From Lineus longissimus (Eukaryota > Nemertea > Pilidiophora > Heteronemertea > Lineidae), in NCBI RefSeq assembly GCF_910592395.1, contig NC_088311.1, forward strand, positions 2,668,501 to 2,732,500: a stretch of 64,000 bases of DNA, read 5' to 3'. The notes under the pieces are model-generated. The model was not told the DNA's origin and did not search any database. It saw only the letters and a program-made list of their open reading frames with translations. Of the stretch, positions 12,196 through 24,400 are shown one piece after another. The first letter of the stretch is position 1. Each line of letters begins with the position of its first letter. Both the position numbers and the translations under genes were made by a program.

Positions 12196-14530
12196 CTAAT
12201 AAAGTAAGCATAACCTTTCGTAGGGACATAAGAGTACATTTTGTGAAATCAGAGGTCACCACTGGCACACACTGTTTTTGGATGCTGGCTACGTTTCAGA
12301 TAACTAATGAATACTGCTTTCAGGAGTAAAGTCTTGCTTCTTTCATTCCAATCGATATCAACCATCCGTAGGTCATGGCACAGTCTCTTCAAAGTTGGCT
12401 TTCATTCCATTTCATATTTAGAGACGTCGACTGGCGAATATGTCTTTGTTGAGATTTCTACGAGGATTGCAGCACTCTTCTTTAGAACACTTTTAACATT
12501 AGTTTTTACCTAGTTTTTGAAGGCTATCTTATTACTGTGAATAAATCCTCTTCAATCGCATACAGTTTAGACGCTGAAAACCATATCGAAAATTCTCCCA
12601 TTTTACTCACTGAAACTAATTTGCAATATTCCAAGCTCCCCAACCGTGGCTTGTGAAATGCCAGCTAATTGCCTGTTTGCTGTGCTCAGGTGAAACCGGC
12701 ATTAATTAGAGCCAGTGTTTTGTCCTGTATCATAGCGGGATTGCTTCCAAGTGCTGAGAGAGGAAGATCCCACTGGGTCATTACGTGGACATTTACACAT
12801 TGTGTATTGAAGATAATCCGTCATTTTTTCTCTGATATTGATTATTTATTGGACAGTGTGATAGTCTAATTATGAGCTATCATTTGGCTATCAGGGGATA
12901 TGACTGTAGGCTATAACTAGGGTCAAATTGGTGGTCTCCATGATATGCACAGTTGGGAATCTTGGTCTCTTTTTTTGACTTTTTGAGTATAAAGACACCT
13001 GTCGTTCACTTGGTATAACTTAATCTGGCCCCAACTTAATGTCCTCTTTAACCTTAAGAATGCTGGATATATGATATGGCATAAGCTTTCACTTGTAAAT
13101 GTTATGTTACTGGGGCTTTCAAAACTGTTATCATTTGAGCTTGCATCTTTGCTGGACTGCATAGCATTTTCAAATGCAGTCGATGAGTTTTAGATAAGTT
13201 TATCACCAATGGGTCTATCATGATATTGCCTACTTTCATGCAGGACGTTTGTGCATTATGATTGGTCCCTTGGCTAGGACTATCTCAAATTCGCAGGCTC
13301 TTGCGTATTGAATCCAATCACACCAGTCAGAGTGTAAAGTGTTAAGATCGTCAACTTCATTCAATCTAACTGAACATCATGTGATCATCTTTACTGCCTC
13401 CTGGTGTTAGGTGATATGAACCAGAATCAGACACCTACATTCCCAGCATCAATCCAAAAGCTGAACACTGAGTACACAACACATAAGATAACAGCTGTAT
13501 TTCAATACACTAGTCTTATTCTTTATCAAATACATGTTTATCAAAGTCATTCTGTTCAGAAGGCGATTTGGGAGGGGGCCTGTTGGGCAAGGTGTCAGAG
13601 CCGTGATCAAAACTAACGGTAATGTGAATAATGGTCTGCTACGAAATTTAGAATTTGGGACTACCCAGAGTCAGATCAGAGTATAAGGTAGAGATCTTAG
13701 CTGATTATGAGTCTTGCTATGTGGTATCCCTCGGGATATTCGTCTACATCATCAGTGATTACCAATAGATCAGCCTAACTGGAGGTGTTCAGTTGATCGA
13801 GTTAGTTAACTAAGACCCAGGTGACCCATTCAGACCCTCGCTACTTGGAGCCGGTAGTCCTTGGAACTGTCGACACGAGTTGTAACTCTGCAGTTGTTGT
13901 ATCCGGGTTACTCTGAACCAAATAGTTCACCACTTGTTCTTTTGAACAAGTTTGTCCTGTACAGATGACTATACAGGACTGCCTGTTATAAAGGAGGGGT
14001 AGTATGTTATTACTTTATGCTGCTTAGTTGGGGTGGCCTCGTGTTACTTTATTCCTCTACTCAAGGTCATTTCAAGGTCATAATAACATGTTCTGTTTGG
14101 CTTCCCCAGTGTCATCCATATCGTAGCTGTGATGATTGTTTGCTCTCTCTTTTTCAAGTCAGATTCTAACCAACATGAAATTGACAAACAGGCAGAAAAT
14201 CCATCTGAAGGTTTGTGCTTACTCACAATCTAAAGAGATTACACGGCGGATGGCTATAAACTTTTAGCAAATTACACTATTTGTAATTTACATTTTTATG
14301 ATTTAAGCCATGTGGATCATCTTTTTATAATCAGATTTTCGATCGTCGTGTTTTATGTCGTGTGTTCGAATAACTTGGTCATGTTTTCATGCCATTGATC
14401 TTGGGGCTGTGAGCAGCGTAGTGTCACTAAGGAATTAGAAAAGGTTTTATTGGTTCAAATGTTTGCTCCGCTGGTCTCTGTAGCAATTGATGGTGGATCA
14501 AAATGATCAAAATATCCTGCAAGACCGACA

Positions 14531-14827
14531 TACTGGTATACTACTACTGGTATACTACTACTGGTATACTACTACTGGTATACTACTACTGGTATACTAC
14601 TACCGGTATACTTCTTCTGGTATACTACTACTGGTATACTACTACTGGTATACTACTACTGGTATACTACTACTGGTATACTACTACTGGTATACTACTA
14701 CTGGTATACTACTACTGGTATACTACTACTGGTATACTACTACTGGTATACTACTACTGGTATACTACTACTGGTATACTACTACTGGTATACTACTACT
14801 GGTATACTACTACTGGTATACTACTAC
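14531..14827 (+). repeat. 14-bp minisatellite, about 21 copies
   Basis: The unit CTGGTATACTACTA is repeated head to tail about 21 times. It contains the palindrome GTATAC. Only one region, near 14600-14620 (CCGGTATACTTCTTC), departs from the consensus, so the array is young or homogenised. Because 14 is not a multiple of three and the unit has no stop in any plus frame, long Tyr/Thr/Leu-rich open frames run through it. These are artefacts of the repeat rather than genes. There are no spacers, so it is not a CRISPR-like array. Confidence 0.97.
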
Positions 14828-17800
14828 GATGCCAGTACCAAGAGCTAGCTCTTCTGCTGACGTTTGTACTGACAAACTGTGTCAAAATTGATGTAGATTT
14901 CATTGAAATGTCTTGTGTCAAAGGTTGAATGATAGGTCTATTCCAGTTGGTTTCACCCAATATCATCGATTACATATATATTCATCCTGCTAATACCACG
15001 TTCTGATACTCTTACAGCCCAAACGATTATCAAACCTCACTGAAAGAACAAAGTGCATGGGGGATACAGGAATCATAAATAAAATGATATAACGGTTCTT
15101 CTCAATTTCCTAGTCCGTTGATTAACGAGATTTTTAGAAAGGATAAATTTAATGGAGAGTTATTATTATGATATTTAATGATTTAGCCAAAGTCATTGTG
15201 GCCTTTGCTAGGAAATGGACACATAAACAACGATTCCGTGAATAATGTGGTCTTGACAAGAAAATATATTTTCGTGGTTATTCATCGATTATGACAGTTT
15301 GTTGAAAGAGATTTAGATTTGTGTTTTTATCTCAGCAAATAATTACATCTTGATGTTTTATAAACGAGATGTTTTGGCCTCCTCTTCAGTAAGTCTAATA
15401 TGTTTACCCATAAGATCTGACAAGATAAGGGAAACTATAACTCGGGTCCATTTCTTCTCGAACGCTGTTAAAGGTTCTTGGAAATATTTTGCTTCTGGTC
15501 GGTATTCGAGTTTGCATCTGTTGGGCTGCCTTATTTGCATCCATTTAGCAGTTTTAGGTACATTCATTTAAGCATCTTTAGTTGCATTCATAGGACAGCC
15601 TTGGTAGTCTATATTGGGCAGTCTCAGTTGCATCTATTAGCCAGTCTTATTTACAGCAACCCGGCATCTTGGATCCCTCTTTTACATCTTGTTATTGATA
15701 ATTGACAATTGATATCCCCATCCTATATGTCGTTCATGTTTATGTCTCCATGAAGATTCACGGCTATCAAAGTAAACCACTTGAACGCTTCTCAGAGAGC
15801 AGACCATCTCAATTTCACTTATCCTTTACCAGACCTAGCATAAAAAAGAAATTGGTTCTGGTCCTTTCATAAGACTGGCACACATAATAATTTCGACACA
15901 ATAGACATTTCTAAAGTGGACAGCGACCATCAATATGACGACCAGCTAATGTTTTTTATCCTCGACTGTTTACTCGTAAAAAGCTAATCCTCCGTGAACT
16001 TTACCTTTTGCACAAATGGAGTGAAGCTATACAAACAATGGGGCATTATCTCCCGCCCAAGCGTTCCTTGTTTTACACTAAAGTTCCATCCCATGAGGGC
16101 CAATAACTTTGTCCTCTTGGATTACAATATCATATATACCCTTCGTTATGAAAGCTCGTCTTCAGATAAATCTGGTTGCGTTATCAAGTGACAAGAAACT
16201 GCTCTTTCTATGTCGAATCCCCAGTGACTTGGAACCACTGGAATTCTCAGCGCGAAACAGCTCGTTAGTTTCTCATGCACTTCAACATCAATTGTGAAAC
16301 ACTACAACGGAATAAGACTGCAGCATCTTAAAAACTTGTTCAGTTATTGGAGCCGTTGTAATACGCAATACAAAGAACTTCTCAAATAGACTTTCCTAAG
16401 ACGACAGCAGCACTTCAGATGACAAGAAAGATTTTAGAAAAAGGATTCTAATCCTCAAGACTTATTATTTTATTGCAAAGACTGTCTTACTAATGAGTAA
16501 AAATGCATATTTATTGTGTGAAAGCGCTCAGGTTTCTTCCATATCCTGAGGCTTTTCGACATTGAGGGTCCCTGTGGACTACTTGGAATGGCTGTGTACC
16601 ACGGGTTTCTTGATTAGGGAGTATCAAGCAGCATTATGATATGAACTTTTTTCTATTCTATACAAAAGGGCACATATCATTTCTGATTATATCAGGGTGT
16701 TTTGGCGAGACTGGTCAGATTAGGGTAGATTTCCAAAACTCAAACGTGACAAAACTCATGCTGTTCGAGTCAGACTGTTGTATCCTAATTAGAGCTTATG
16801 AGCAAAAAGCACATGATTCGGTGTATGTGGATATGCTGTCTCATTAATGGCATTGGAATATATCGTTGGACGTTGCATTTTTATCCGTTTGATACTTTCC
16901 TTTTGGTTATAGCCTCAGGTGCCTCACGTTTTGGAGTGTATGAGTAGATTAACCAGCTACATCAGAGTATCGATCAGCCTTAAATACAGTTATTTGTACG
17001 AAGTGTCTGTATGAAAACATCACTGAAGATGGATATTAGCCTAAAATATCTATAGCCTAAAACAGTTATCAACCGTACATCCTCCAAAGTCAACGGTTAA
17101 TAGAGTAATAGCAGAATACAGCTAAGGTTAAATGAGAGGACATACCACCTAATGTTCGGGTCAATTAAATGCCACTAGGAGACGCGTCTAATCCGATATT
17201 CAAAGATACTTTGAAAGGAAATCCTTAGTCTGTGCTGTTGAACTGACTTGAGGCCGATGGCATATCCACCCCAGGTGATCCAACTACAATTGAGAATTTT
17301 CACCAATTTGCCTCGGGTCAAATTTAATGATAAGATTCATGATTATGGATTAATCAGTGTGGCTTCTTCGCCATTGATGTCAAGTTTTAATTACCAGGGT
17401 ATGCCTTGTGAAAAAGTTGACGTTAAATCGCCCGTGGTTATAAAGCGCAGATCAGGAATTCCACAGAGAGTTGTATTTGTGATAGTCAAACTATACCCTC
17501 GAGGTAAATTCACTTCAGGATGGTCTGAAGGTGAAAAAAGCCACGACTGAGATTTCAAGTAAAATCTGTGATAGGTAGAAAGGCGATCAGGAGTTTGAAG
17601 TGATGTTATCCCACAAGCTCACACGCTCGCAAAATCATATCAGTCTTGAGATAACAAGGCCACAACCAGAAGGCACATAACAGTTTTTTTATTTGTTGAT
17701 TAACTGACATATTTTTAAAATTGTCATATAATCCTTCCTAAATAAATCCTTATTGAATTCTTCATGAAATCTAAGTGAAATTTACCAAATTGAAAAACAT

Positions 17801-18787
17801 CTCGTATTTCTCTGCGTCATTCAGCGGTGCATTACATCTTATTTGAAAAATAGTGTCAGATTCTCTAATATTCTTTTGTGTCATATCTACAATATTTCAA
17901 TAGCCTCTATGAATAATTAAAATTCCATTGCACCTGTGAAGGTTTTTAAGATATTCCATTCAGTCAAGTGCAGATTGGCTTGTATTGAATATCGACTTAA
18001 GGATTTTAATTAGAGGTGGTACTCAGAGCTTATAATAGAAGACTCGTTATTGATTACAACTCGTCTATAACAAATTAAACTGGTGTTCATTTTCTGTGCA
18101 CATGGTCATTTCACACCATGCTCTGAAGATTTTATGACTTGATTTATAAGCACTAAGCATTTCACAGTACGTTTTTGATAGTCGTCATTTCAGAACAATA
18201 GATATAGAAGGATGCCTGAACTCTCAGACTGGTACTCCGATCATCAGTATCATGCCTGACGATTTTGACGGGTCGTTTAAAAACTCCACTTTTTATAAAG
18301 CATATTTTCATTGGTTTCCTCTGAGTATTGCTCCGTGTGTGTGGGGTGATGGCGTAGCACATGAACATCGTTCAGATGTTAAAACTCCGGATCCTGGTCG
18401 GCTTATACTTGCTGTAGATGCTGATTCTGAGTCGGACAATGAGAAAAAGAAAGGTACGGTACCTGTACAAGACAATAAAGCCATTTTATTTTATTGGCAA
18501 CAAATGTATGAATACTTGTTGGCATGGATGGTGCCAGAAAATTCCAATACTAATATAGTACTTGAAAAGATAAGTATAAAGCATAAATTTATAAATTCAT
18601 ATATTCATGAATGTGCATAACAGTATCACCAACTATGTTGCGTTTATGAAAACTGCCTTGAAAGAAACTACATTGTGCAAAGTCAAGACTAATTTTAAAG
18701 ATCATGAACGGGTTTTCATTGTAATCAAGTAGTTTTACTACCGTACCCATGAAAAGCATTCAAACAGCCTTAATTTGTTGAACATGC
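14828..18787. other. Non-coding stretch
   Basis: No gene recognised. A loose direct repetition of TTGCATCYATTAG-like blocks lies at about 15510-15660. The open frame at 18252-18620 is discussed under rejected items. Confidence 0.5.
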
Positions 18788-18959
18788 TGTGGGCCGAATT
18801 TACAAAGGGTGTTTAGCTTAAAACAGCGTTTAATGTCTGAATAGACAGAGTCAGGGCCTTGCAGGGTTTCTTCATGAAAACCGCATTAGGCCCTGAAACT
18901 GATTATGTAGAATTTACACGCGTCTAACTCTTAAACACCCTTCGTAAATTCGGCCCACA
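18788..18959. mobile_element. Foldback MITE, 172 bp
   Basis: The terminal inverted repeats are about 29 bp: the left end 18788-18817 reads TGTGGGCCGAATTTAC..., and the right end 18930-18959 is its complement with one or two mismatches. A second inverted repeat is nested at the centre (TCAGGGCC at 18851-18858 against GGCCCTGA at 18889-18896, loop about 18871-18875). The segments between the two pair imperfectly, so the whole element folds into one hairpin. There is no coding capacity. I could not identify a convincing target-site duplication, so the mobilising superfamily is not assigned. Confidence 0.85.
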
Positions 18960-20877
18960 ATGTATTGCCATGCACAACTCATCATGTACATGAGATGACA
19001 AAAGTCTAACTTGCAGTCGCTGCAGTTGCAACACTATACCAGCCAGCAAGTCGCTACTGGCAAAACCTATTGCTGAAAATCTCATACGAAATGTTATTAC
19101 CTTGCTTATTACCACGATTTCTAGAAGAGAAATGTAATCCACCCACTCGTCAATTTTTTAACTATGAGGGTAAAATTTCAAGATGATTATGTTGCTGTCA
19201 TATGACTAAAACAATTAAAATTAAATTGGCTTGATCAAAAACAAGAAGAACAAACTCAACACTGATCGTGTTTCAATTTAAAGTCTGAGATTACAATGTT
19301 TCAAAAATAAAGATTGTAGAATGGAAGTTATACCTCAACCTTCAGGGCAGCAGTTATTCAAAAAGAAATACTTAAAGGTTAGGAAGATACATTGAGCGCT
19401 TTGCAACTCTTTTATACGTCGTTTAGTTGTTTTAGTTGGGATATGTGATGTTACTTGTGATTATAGCTGTTGGTACAGTAGTGTTTTAGGATGTTGTAAT
19501 TTTATCGAACAAATTCCGCATAAGATTTTTTTTTAATCAAAAAAAGTGTGAGTCTATTTATTGTGAGTTTTATTTATATCATTATTCGCCAGGTCCTTTT
19601 TCAAATTCTTCATCCAAATCCCTTAGAAATAGCACTCGGTGATGAGCCTAATACCGGTGTCACTATCGAACAGACAGTTAAAAATCTGCACCAATCTTTG
19701 ATGGTTATAAATACACCAAAAACACTGAAGAATTAATTTGAGTCGCAAACTACAACATCAAATGCGATGACAAATATATCTCTTGAGATCCCTACTGACA
19801 AATTCCTGACATGCCTTAGAGAACAACCCATTGTTTTATTATAGGTCTCTCATTCAATACCTACTCACCAGGGGCGCTTTTAAATCCTGCTTCAATTTCA
19901 TGTATTAGTAATGCGATCATGTAAGATTTGTAATTCATTAATCAAGCCTTCAATTGGATCTTCTTTATGCTTGAACTGGTAACAACAATATTTTGTTGTG
20001 TGTTTGATCACTTTGCCAATATTCTGAGTCTCCCAGTTGACTAGACTGACATTTGAGCATCGATTGAATTTTGATTCGAGGTGGCAGTTTACGTAATGGC
20101 ATTGTCAGTTCAACTTGTGAAAGATTAGAACTTAAGCAGGTGACTAAAATAGGGAAACTGAGCTAAAGATTCATTTGACTAGTTTGATATTTGAGCACTG
20201 ATTTTCGATAGTGACAGCTTTCAGAAAGCCATTCCCAGCCAGAATTTATGAGAAGGAAACCTGTCTTTAAAACAGCCTTAGTTGGTGATGTGTTAATCAG
20301 TGATTGCTGATTTGTGATACTTGACATATCCCAGGAGTCCTTTAAATTGATACGTAAACAACTTTAAAGCAGTTTCAGTTATACATGTGTTAATGTTCAA
20401 GCGAAAGATGATCATTCAAGTATTCTCATTGGAATTCAATGTATTTCAATATAATTAGACGTTGTATCAACTAATATTACATCATTGTGTTCTCCGAATT
20501 AATAAATGAGACCCCCTTAAGATTTTTAGACGAGATGGTATTTTCCTGCTTATGTTGCCAATACTTGAAATATATATCGTGTTGCTTTATAAGTAGATTA
20601 ACATTCACTTATATAGTTCATAACACATATTTAGATGTCCATTTGAAGCACGTACATGTATGACCATGAAAACATATTGAAAATAGAATAACGATTTTGA
20701 ATTTGATGAACACTTAAAAATAATTCTAAAAGAAATGTCCTCTCGGCAGTGTCTATACTGCTGTACATTGCATACACATATCAATCTCGAAATAATAAGT
20801 TGACCTTGGTTCTCTTTAGTCTTTACCATGGTCCAGTCACTCAGCATTCCTTACCCATAGCTAGCAGATATCTCGTG
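18960..20877. other. Non-coding stretch
   Basis: No gene recognised. It holds a weak diverged repeat pair at 20037-20260, listed separately, and otherwise plain AT-rich sequence. Confidence 0.5.
20037..20260 (+). repeat. Old diverged direct repeat, period about 139 bp
   Basis: TTGACTAGACTGACATTTGAGC at 20037 recurs as TTGACTAGTTTGATATTTGAGC at 20176. Weaker similarity follows for some 80 bp (GTGGCAG/GTGACAG, CATTGTCAG/CATTCCCAG). Similarity is low enough that chance contributes, and no function is assigned. Confidence 0.35.
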
Positions 20878-21408
20878 CTAGGGAGTCGGTGGTTCTATGC
20901 TGTTTATTGGTGTGATCACTGTCCTGATGTTTGTAAGAATAGTATTAGTTGTGTCTGAATGCTCTATCTGATCCCGCTCCACCTCAACGATGGAGCGTGT
21001 ATGAGAGAATGTTCTCGTAATCGTCACAGTTTGGATTCCTAATCGTGAGTCATTCAACCGGGTTACCATCGTGGTAAAGTTTATTGCACCGGTGACATTT
21101 TCACCTTGCTCTGTTGGAATACTTATATCAGTTCTTGTTGTGGTGATGGTGTTTAACGTCCGCGTCCCAATGGATGCTGTCATGTTGCGTAAATCTGTCC
21201 GGATGACGGCAACAGTCGATGTGTTGACGGCGTGGATGCTAATCCTTGTCTCGGTTATTTCTTCAGTTGTATGCGTTGTCACGGTGATGGTGGTTGTGTT
21301 GACAGTTGTCACGACAACTGTTGTTATGTAAGGGGTGTTCGGTATGATTTTCGTCAGAGTCAAGGTCGCTGTGTTGGTGAAGGTTGAGGTTGAGGTGTGG
21401 TCCACCAT
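20878..21408 (-). CDS. Possible Thr-rich, Cys-free protein or exon
   Basis: This open frame of 176 codons has about 29% Thr (51 residues), much Ile and Val, no Cys or Trp, and six N-x-S/T sequons. It ends in a Pro-rich EPPTP. Thr is encoded by all four ACN codons, so the richness is not a simple triplet repeat. The stretch is visibly GC-richer than its flanks. Such composition fits a heavily O-glycosylated, mucin-like extracellular segment. Against this, no signal peptide is present, an in-frame stop lies five codons upstream of the ATG, and no neighbouring exon can be recognised. The plus strand also has an 86-codon frame. It could be a real exon, a pseudogene fragment, or a decayed GTT/GTG-type repeat read in antisense. 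Confidence 0.35.
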   Translation of the reverse strand: MVDHTSTSTFTNTATLTLTKIIPNTPYITTVVVTTVNTTTITVTTHTTEEITETRISIHAVNTSTVAVIRTDLRNMTASIGTRTLNTITTTRTDISIPTEQGENVTGAINFTTMVTRLNDSRLGIQTVTITRTFSHTRSIVEVERDQIEHSDTTNTILTNIRTVITPINSIEPPTP

Positions 21409-24400
21409 GACATCTTGGAGTCATTAACTTCTTTCTGTAAACCCATTTTCTGTTTTCCATGAGGGCAGTGAAAATAACTGGGCCATCTTCTATCGTGTCA
21501 CTGCAAATAGAAAAAAACTACAAGGCATCAGCAATACAACTTTAGATAACTTTGTCACTTTTCTGTCCTTTTGCACTTTTAGCAATGGTTACCAAAGCAG
21601 CCCAGATTGTCCATCCCGTTACTGAAGGCAATAAAAGACAATTAGACAGTTTCCACGTATATGAAGCAGACGGGATTGTTCTGGACCACTTATTGAACAA
21701 AATTGGTCGTTTCCGAATTGCCTAATTCGGTTGAGAGTTTCGTTTACTTTGACAATTAGAAACTACATTTCCAAATCTTTCAGCATAAAAATTGAGAGCA
21801 AAATATCTCCATCCCGACTGTTGGCTTTGGAATAACCAACTTCTTCAGTTAAAGCTCTTGTGATGATTCAATCTCAAAATATTCATTACCTATTCAGTTC
21901 GAGACTCAATGAAGTGGTTTTAATCCTAATGTATTACCTAATGTATTGACCACAACCGCAAAACCACAGCAACGCCGGGCAAAATTTTCTCCAACAAAAG
22001 TGTTAAAAGAAATTGATTTAACTTCGCCATGATAAAGTGACCAATATACAAATATAAATCATCAATCACTTTTATCCTAAAGCCAAACTCAATTGGCTCC
22101 AGTCAGTATCCTGGCCAGAATCATTCACTTTTTCAATTACTCTCAATAGCAGTGCTAATGTACACTTTATGAGTTGCAATCAGCTTGTCAATTTCAATGA
22201 AATATTAAACTTGCAAGTTGGTAATCACCCACAATTGTTGACTTGGCCATTTCAGAAAGCTCAGTCCTGATTCTGCATCTAAATACGCTGCTTACGCCGA
22301 CATTTGTGGCAACTTAGTGAAATTAATATCGTAGAAACATGCCGTCTTTGAATTGCGAGTGATCGAAGTTTGATGTTAACGGCATTGTTTATTTTACCGC
22401 TGCAATCATCGCGGATCGAGTCATTCTATCATAATTCTTTTAATATTGGAATAAAATCGCGGCGGAATATTTTATTCATTTGCCTTGTGTAGAATTTATG
22501 AAAATTTAAAAGCTCTCTGTGTTAGTTATGAATGGTAGCTAAGTCGTAACCAAGCACTATAAAGACTTATGTGATGTGCTTTATTTTTACTACTTCGGGA
22601 ATCGTTGATTAATGATATTGTTATTTTGAAAATAATGATTAATCATAATTCTTTTGACTGGTGTTTGTCTGAATCAAATTCATGGCCTGCCATTTTATTG
22701 TTCACGGCGCATTGATCTTGACCAAGGAGAAAGCTGCTTTGCCCATTGGAGATTTGTGATTTCACTATTAGAAATCACGAGGTGGCTGAAATCAGATATA
22801 CTTGCTGTGAAATCGTACAATTTAAAGCAAGCTAGATCCGGATAAGTTTTATTCACAGTCGGACATCCCGGATGACCTCTGACTTCAACCTCTGGTCATC
22901 CTGCCCAACGGATATTTCCAATTTTAACAGTTTACGCCAGTGGAAATCCCTGGGCTCCATTCACTTCCTCGAGTTATTACAATATGTCCCTTGAGTCGCA
23001 CAGTTTCTGTCATCATCTATTTTAATCATGACGACTCTTTGAAGTCGTGATGCTGCTTTGAACAATTATTTTGGAGCTGGAGACAAAAATATTGCATTCA
23101 TCTTTTGAGAGAATGGTCATGTCTCTATTTGGTATCTTGTTATTCTAGGATTGAAAGGTTTATACGTGTTCGTTTAGTTAAGATTTTCCGATGAAGTAAG
23201 TAACTTGACCAATATCCTCAGTGATCTATCTAAGCAGGACTTGAACCTTGTGTCTCTCGACATAAGATGGCATGATCTCAGTGAGAACTTGGCCGAAAAG
23301 ATGTACTTTCATATATCAGCTGACATCAAAGAAATAAAGAAGCGGCTCAAGCCATAACTCAATAATTACGAAAGCTAACGTTTAACTATTGGATTCTGAC
23401 CGTATCCCAGGAGTTGTATTAGAATTGTTATTGTTTAATCTCACACTGTGTGATGAAGCGATATTTAAGTGAAGTGACCGGGGTTTCCTGGGGAGTGGCT
23501 CAAGTTCAGTAATGAAAACTAATGATTTTATTGGAGAGAATGAATTATAATGGACTGAATAAGTCATGTTGAAATCAAGGTAATGGCCATTATGGTATTG
23601 TGGGGTTTCTCAAACCGAGAGTGTCTGCACCAACCGAGCATTTTGTAGGGGTGTCCTCATTGCCTGGACATCTGTATGTAAAGCATAACTGATTATGTAC
23701 TCAAACTAAGAGATCAATTTGAAACTCGTATCTTTAGTTTAATTTCTGTAAATGAAAGCGTTAATGTCCTCTCTGATCTCTAGAGTTTTTCCAGATAGCA
23801 GCGGGAAGTATGGGATGCAAATAGAGTCAAGATACAAAACCTGTGACCTTGCCCGAATCATATGCATGCTAGAAAATTCAAATAAATATTATGAAATTCA
23901 GATTTAATCCTTTCAAAGAGAAATAATTTGAATACAGACAGAGAATTCTTATATCTTTGAGACAGAGTGTCAATTCATATTGGACATCATTCTCACACCA
24001 ATGACTCGAACTCAAATGTTCAAATGGATTCCATTATTTTGACCTGGTCATGATTTCAATATGAGCAGTTTCCTTCACTTTATGAAATTCTAATTATCTG
24101 ACTTATCCGTCGCATTGGATTTAACAAGTTTTGTTCAGAGTTCAAAAGCTGAGGAGGATGTCTATCAATGGTTCATCGCACTCCAACCTTGCTTTGAGCG
24201 AACGGACAGTTTTTGTACAAACCTGTCATAGAATTATCGTGTAGCTTTGATGTCTTCTCTAAACTTAGGTTCACCTGATAGAAATAGTTGCCCTGCAATG
24301 GGTTGACGCAATTGTCTTTGTGGATGAGTGTCATACGGAATGATATAGGGGGATACTAGTGACATCCAAACAACCACCACCACCATCACCACCACCACTA

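Larger units (their letters stand above)
7959..14530. other. Non-coding stretch
   Basis: No gene recognised. The open frames between 11.2 and 12.5 kb are short, hydrophobic and motif-free. It contains a possible retroposon tail relic near 8.1 kb and a G11 run at 12185-12195. Otherwise I see nothing definable. Confidence 0.55.

Noticed and set aside
14531-14827. CRISPR-like array
   Set aside because: Units are contiguous 14-mers with no unique spacers, in a eukaryotic context.
14487-14928. Two overlapping long Tyr/Thr/Leu-rich open frames
   Set aside because: They are produced by the stop-free 14-bp minisatellite in shifted frames; nothing outside the array looks coding.
18252-18620. 122-codon plus-strand frame with an acidic DADSESDNEKKK stretch followed by a possible GTACGG donor
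   Set aside because: The acidic stretch looks protein-like, but there is no domain, signal peptide or partner exon, and the second half is AT-driven.
21071-21331. 86-codon hydrophobic plus-strand frame
   Set aside because: It is antisense to the Thr-rich frame; its Val richness is the complement of ACN codons.
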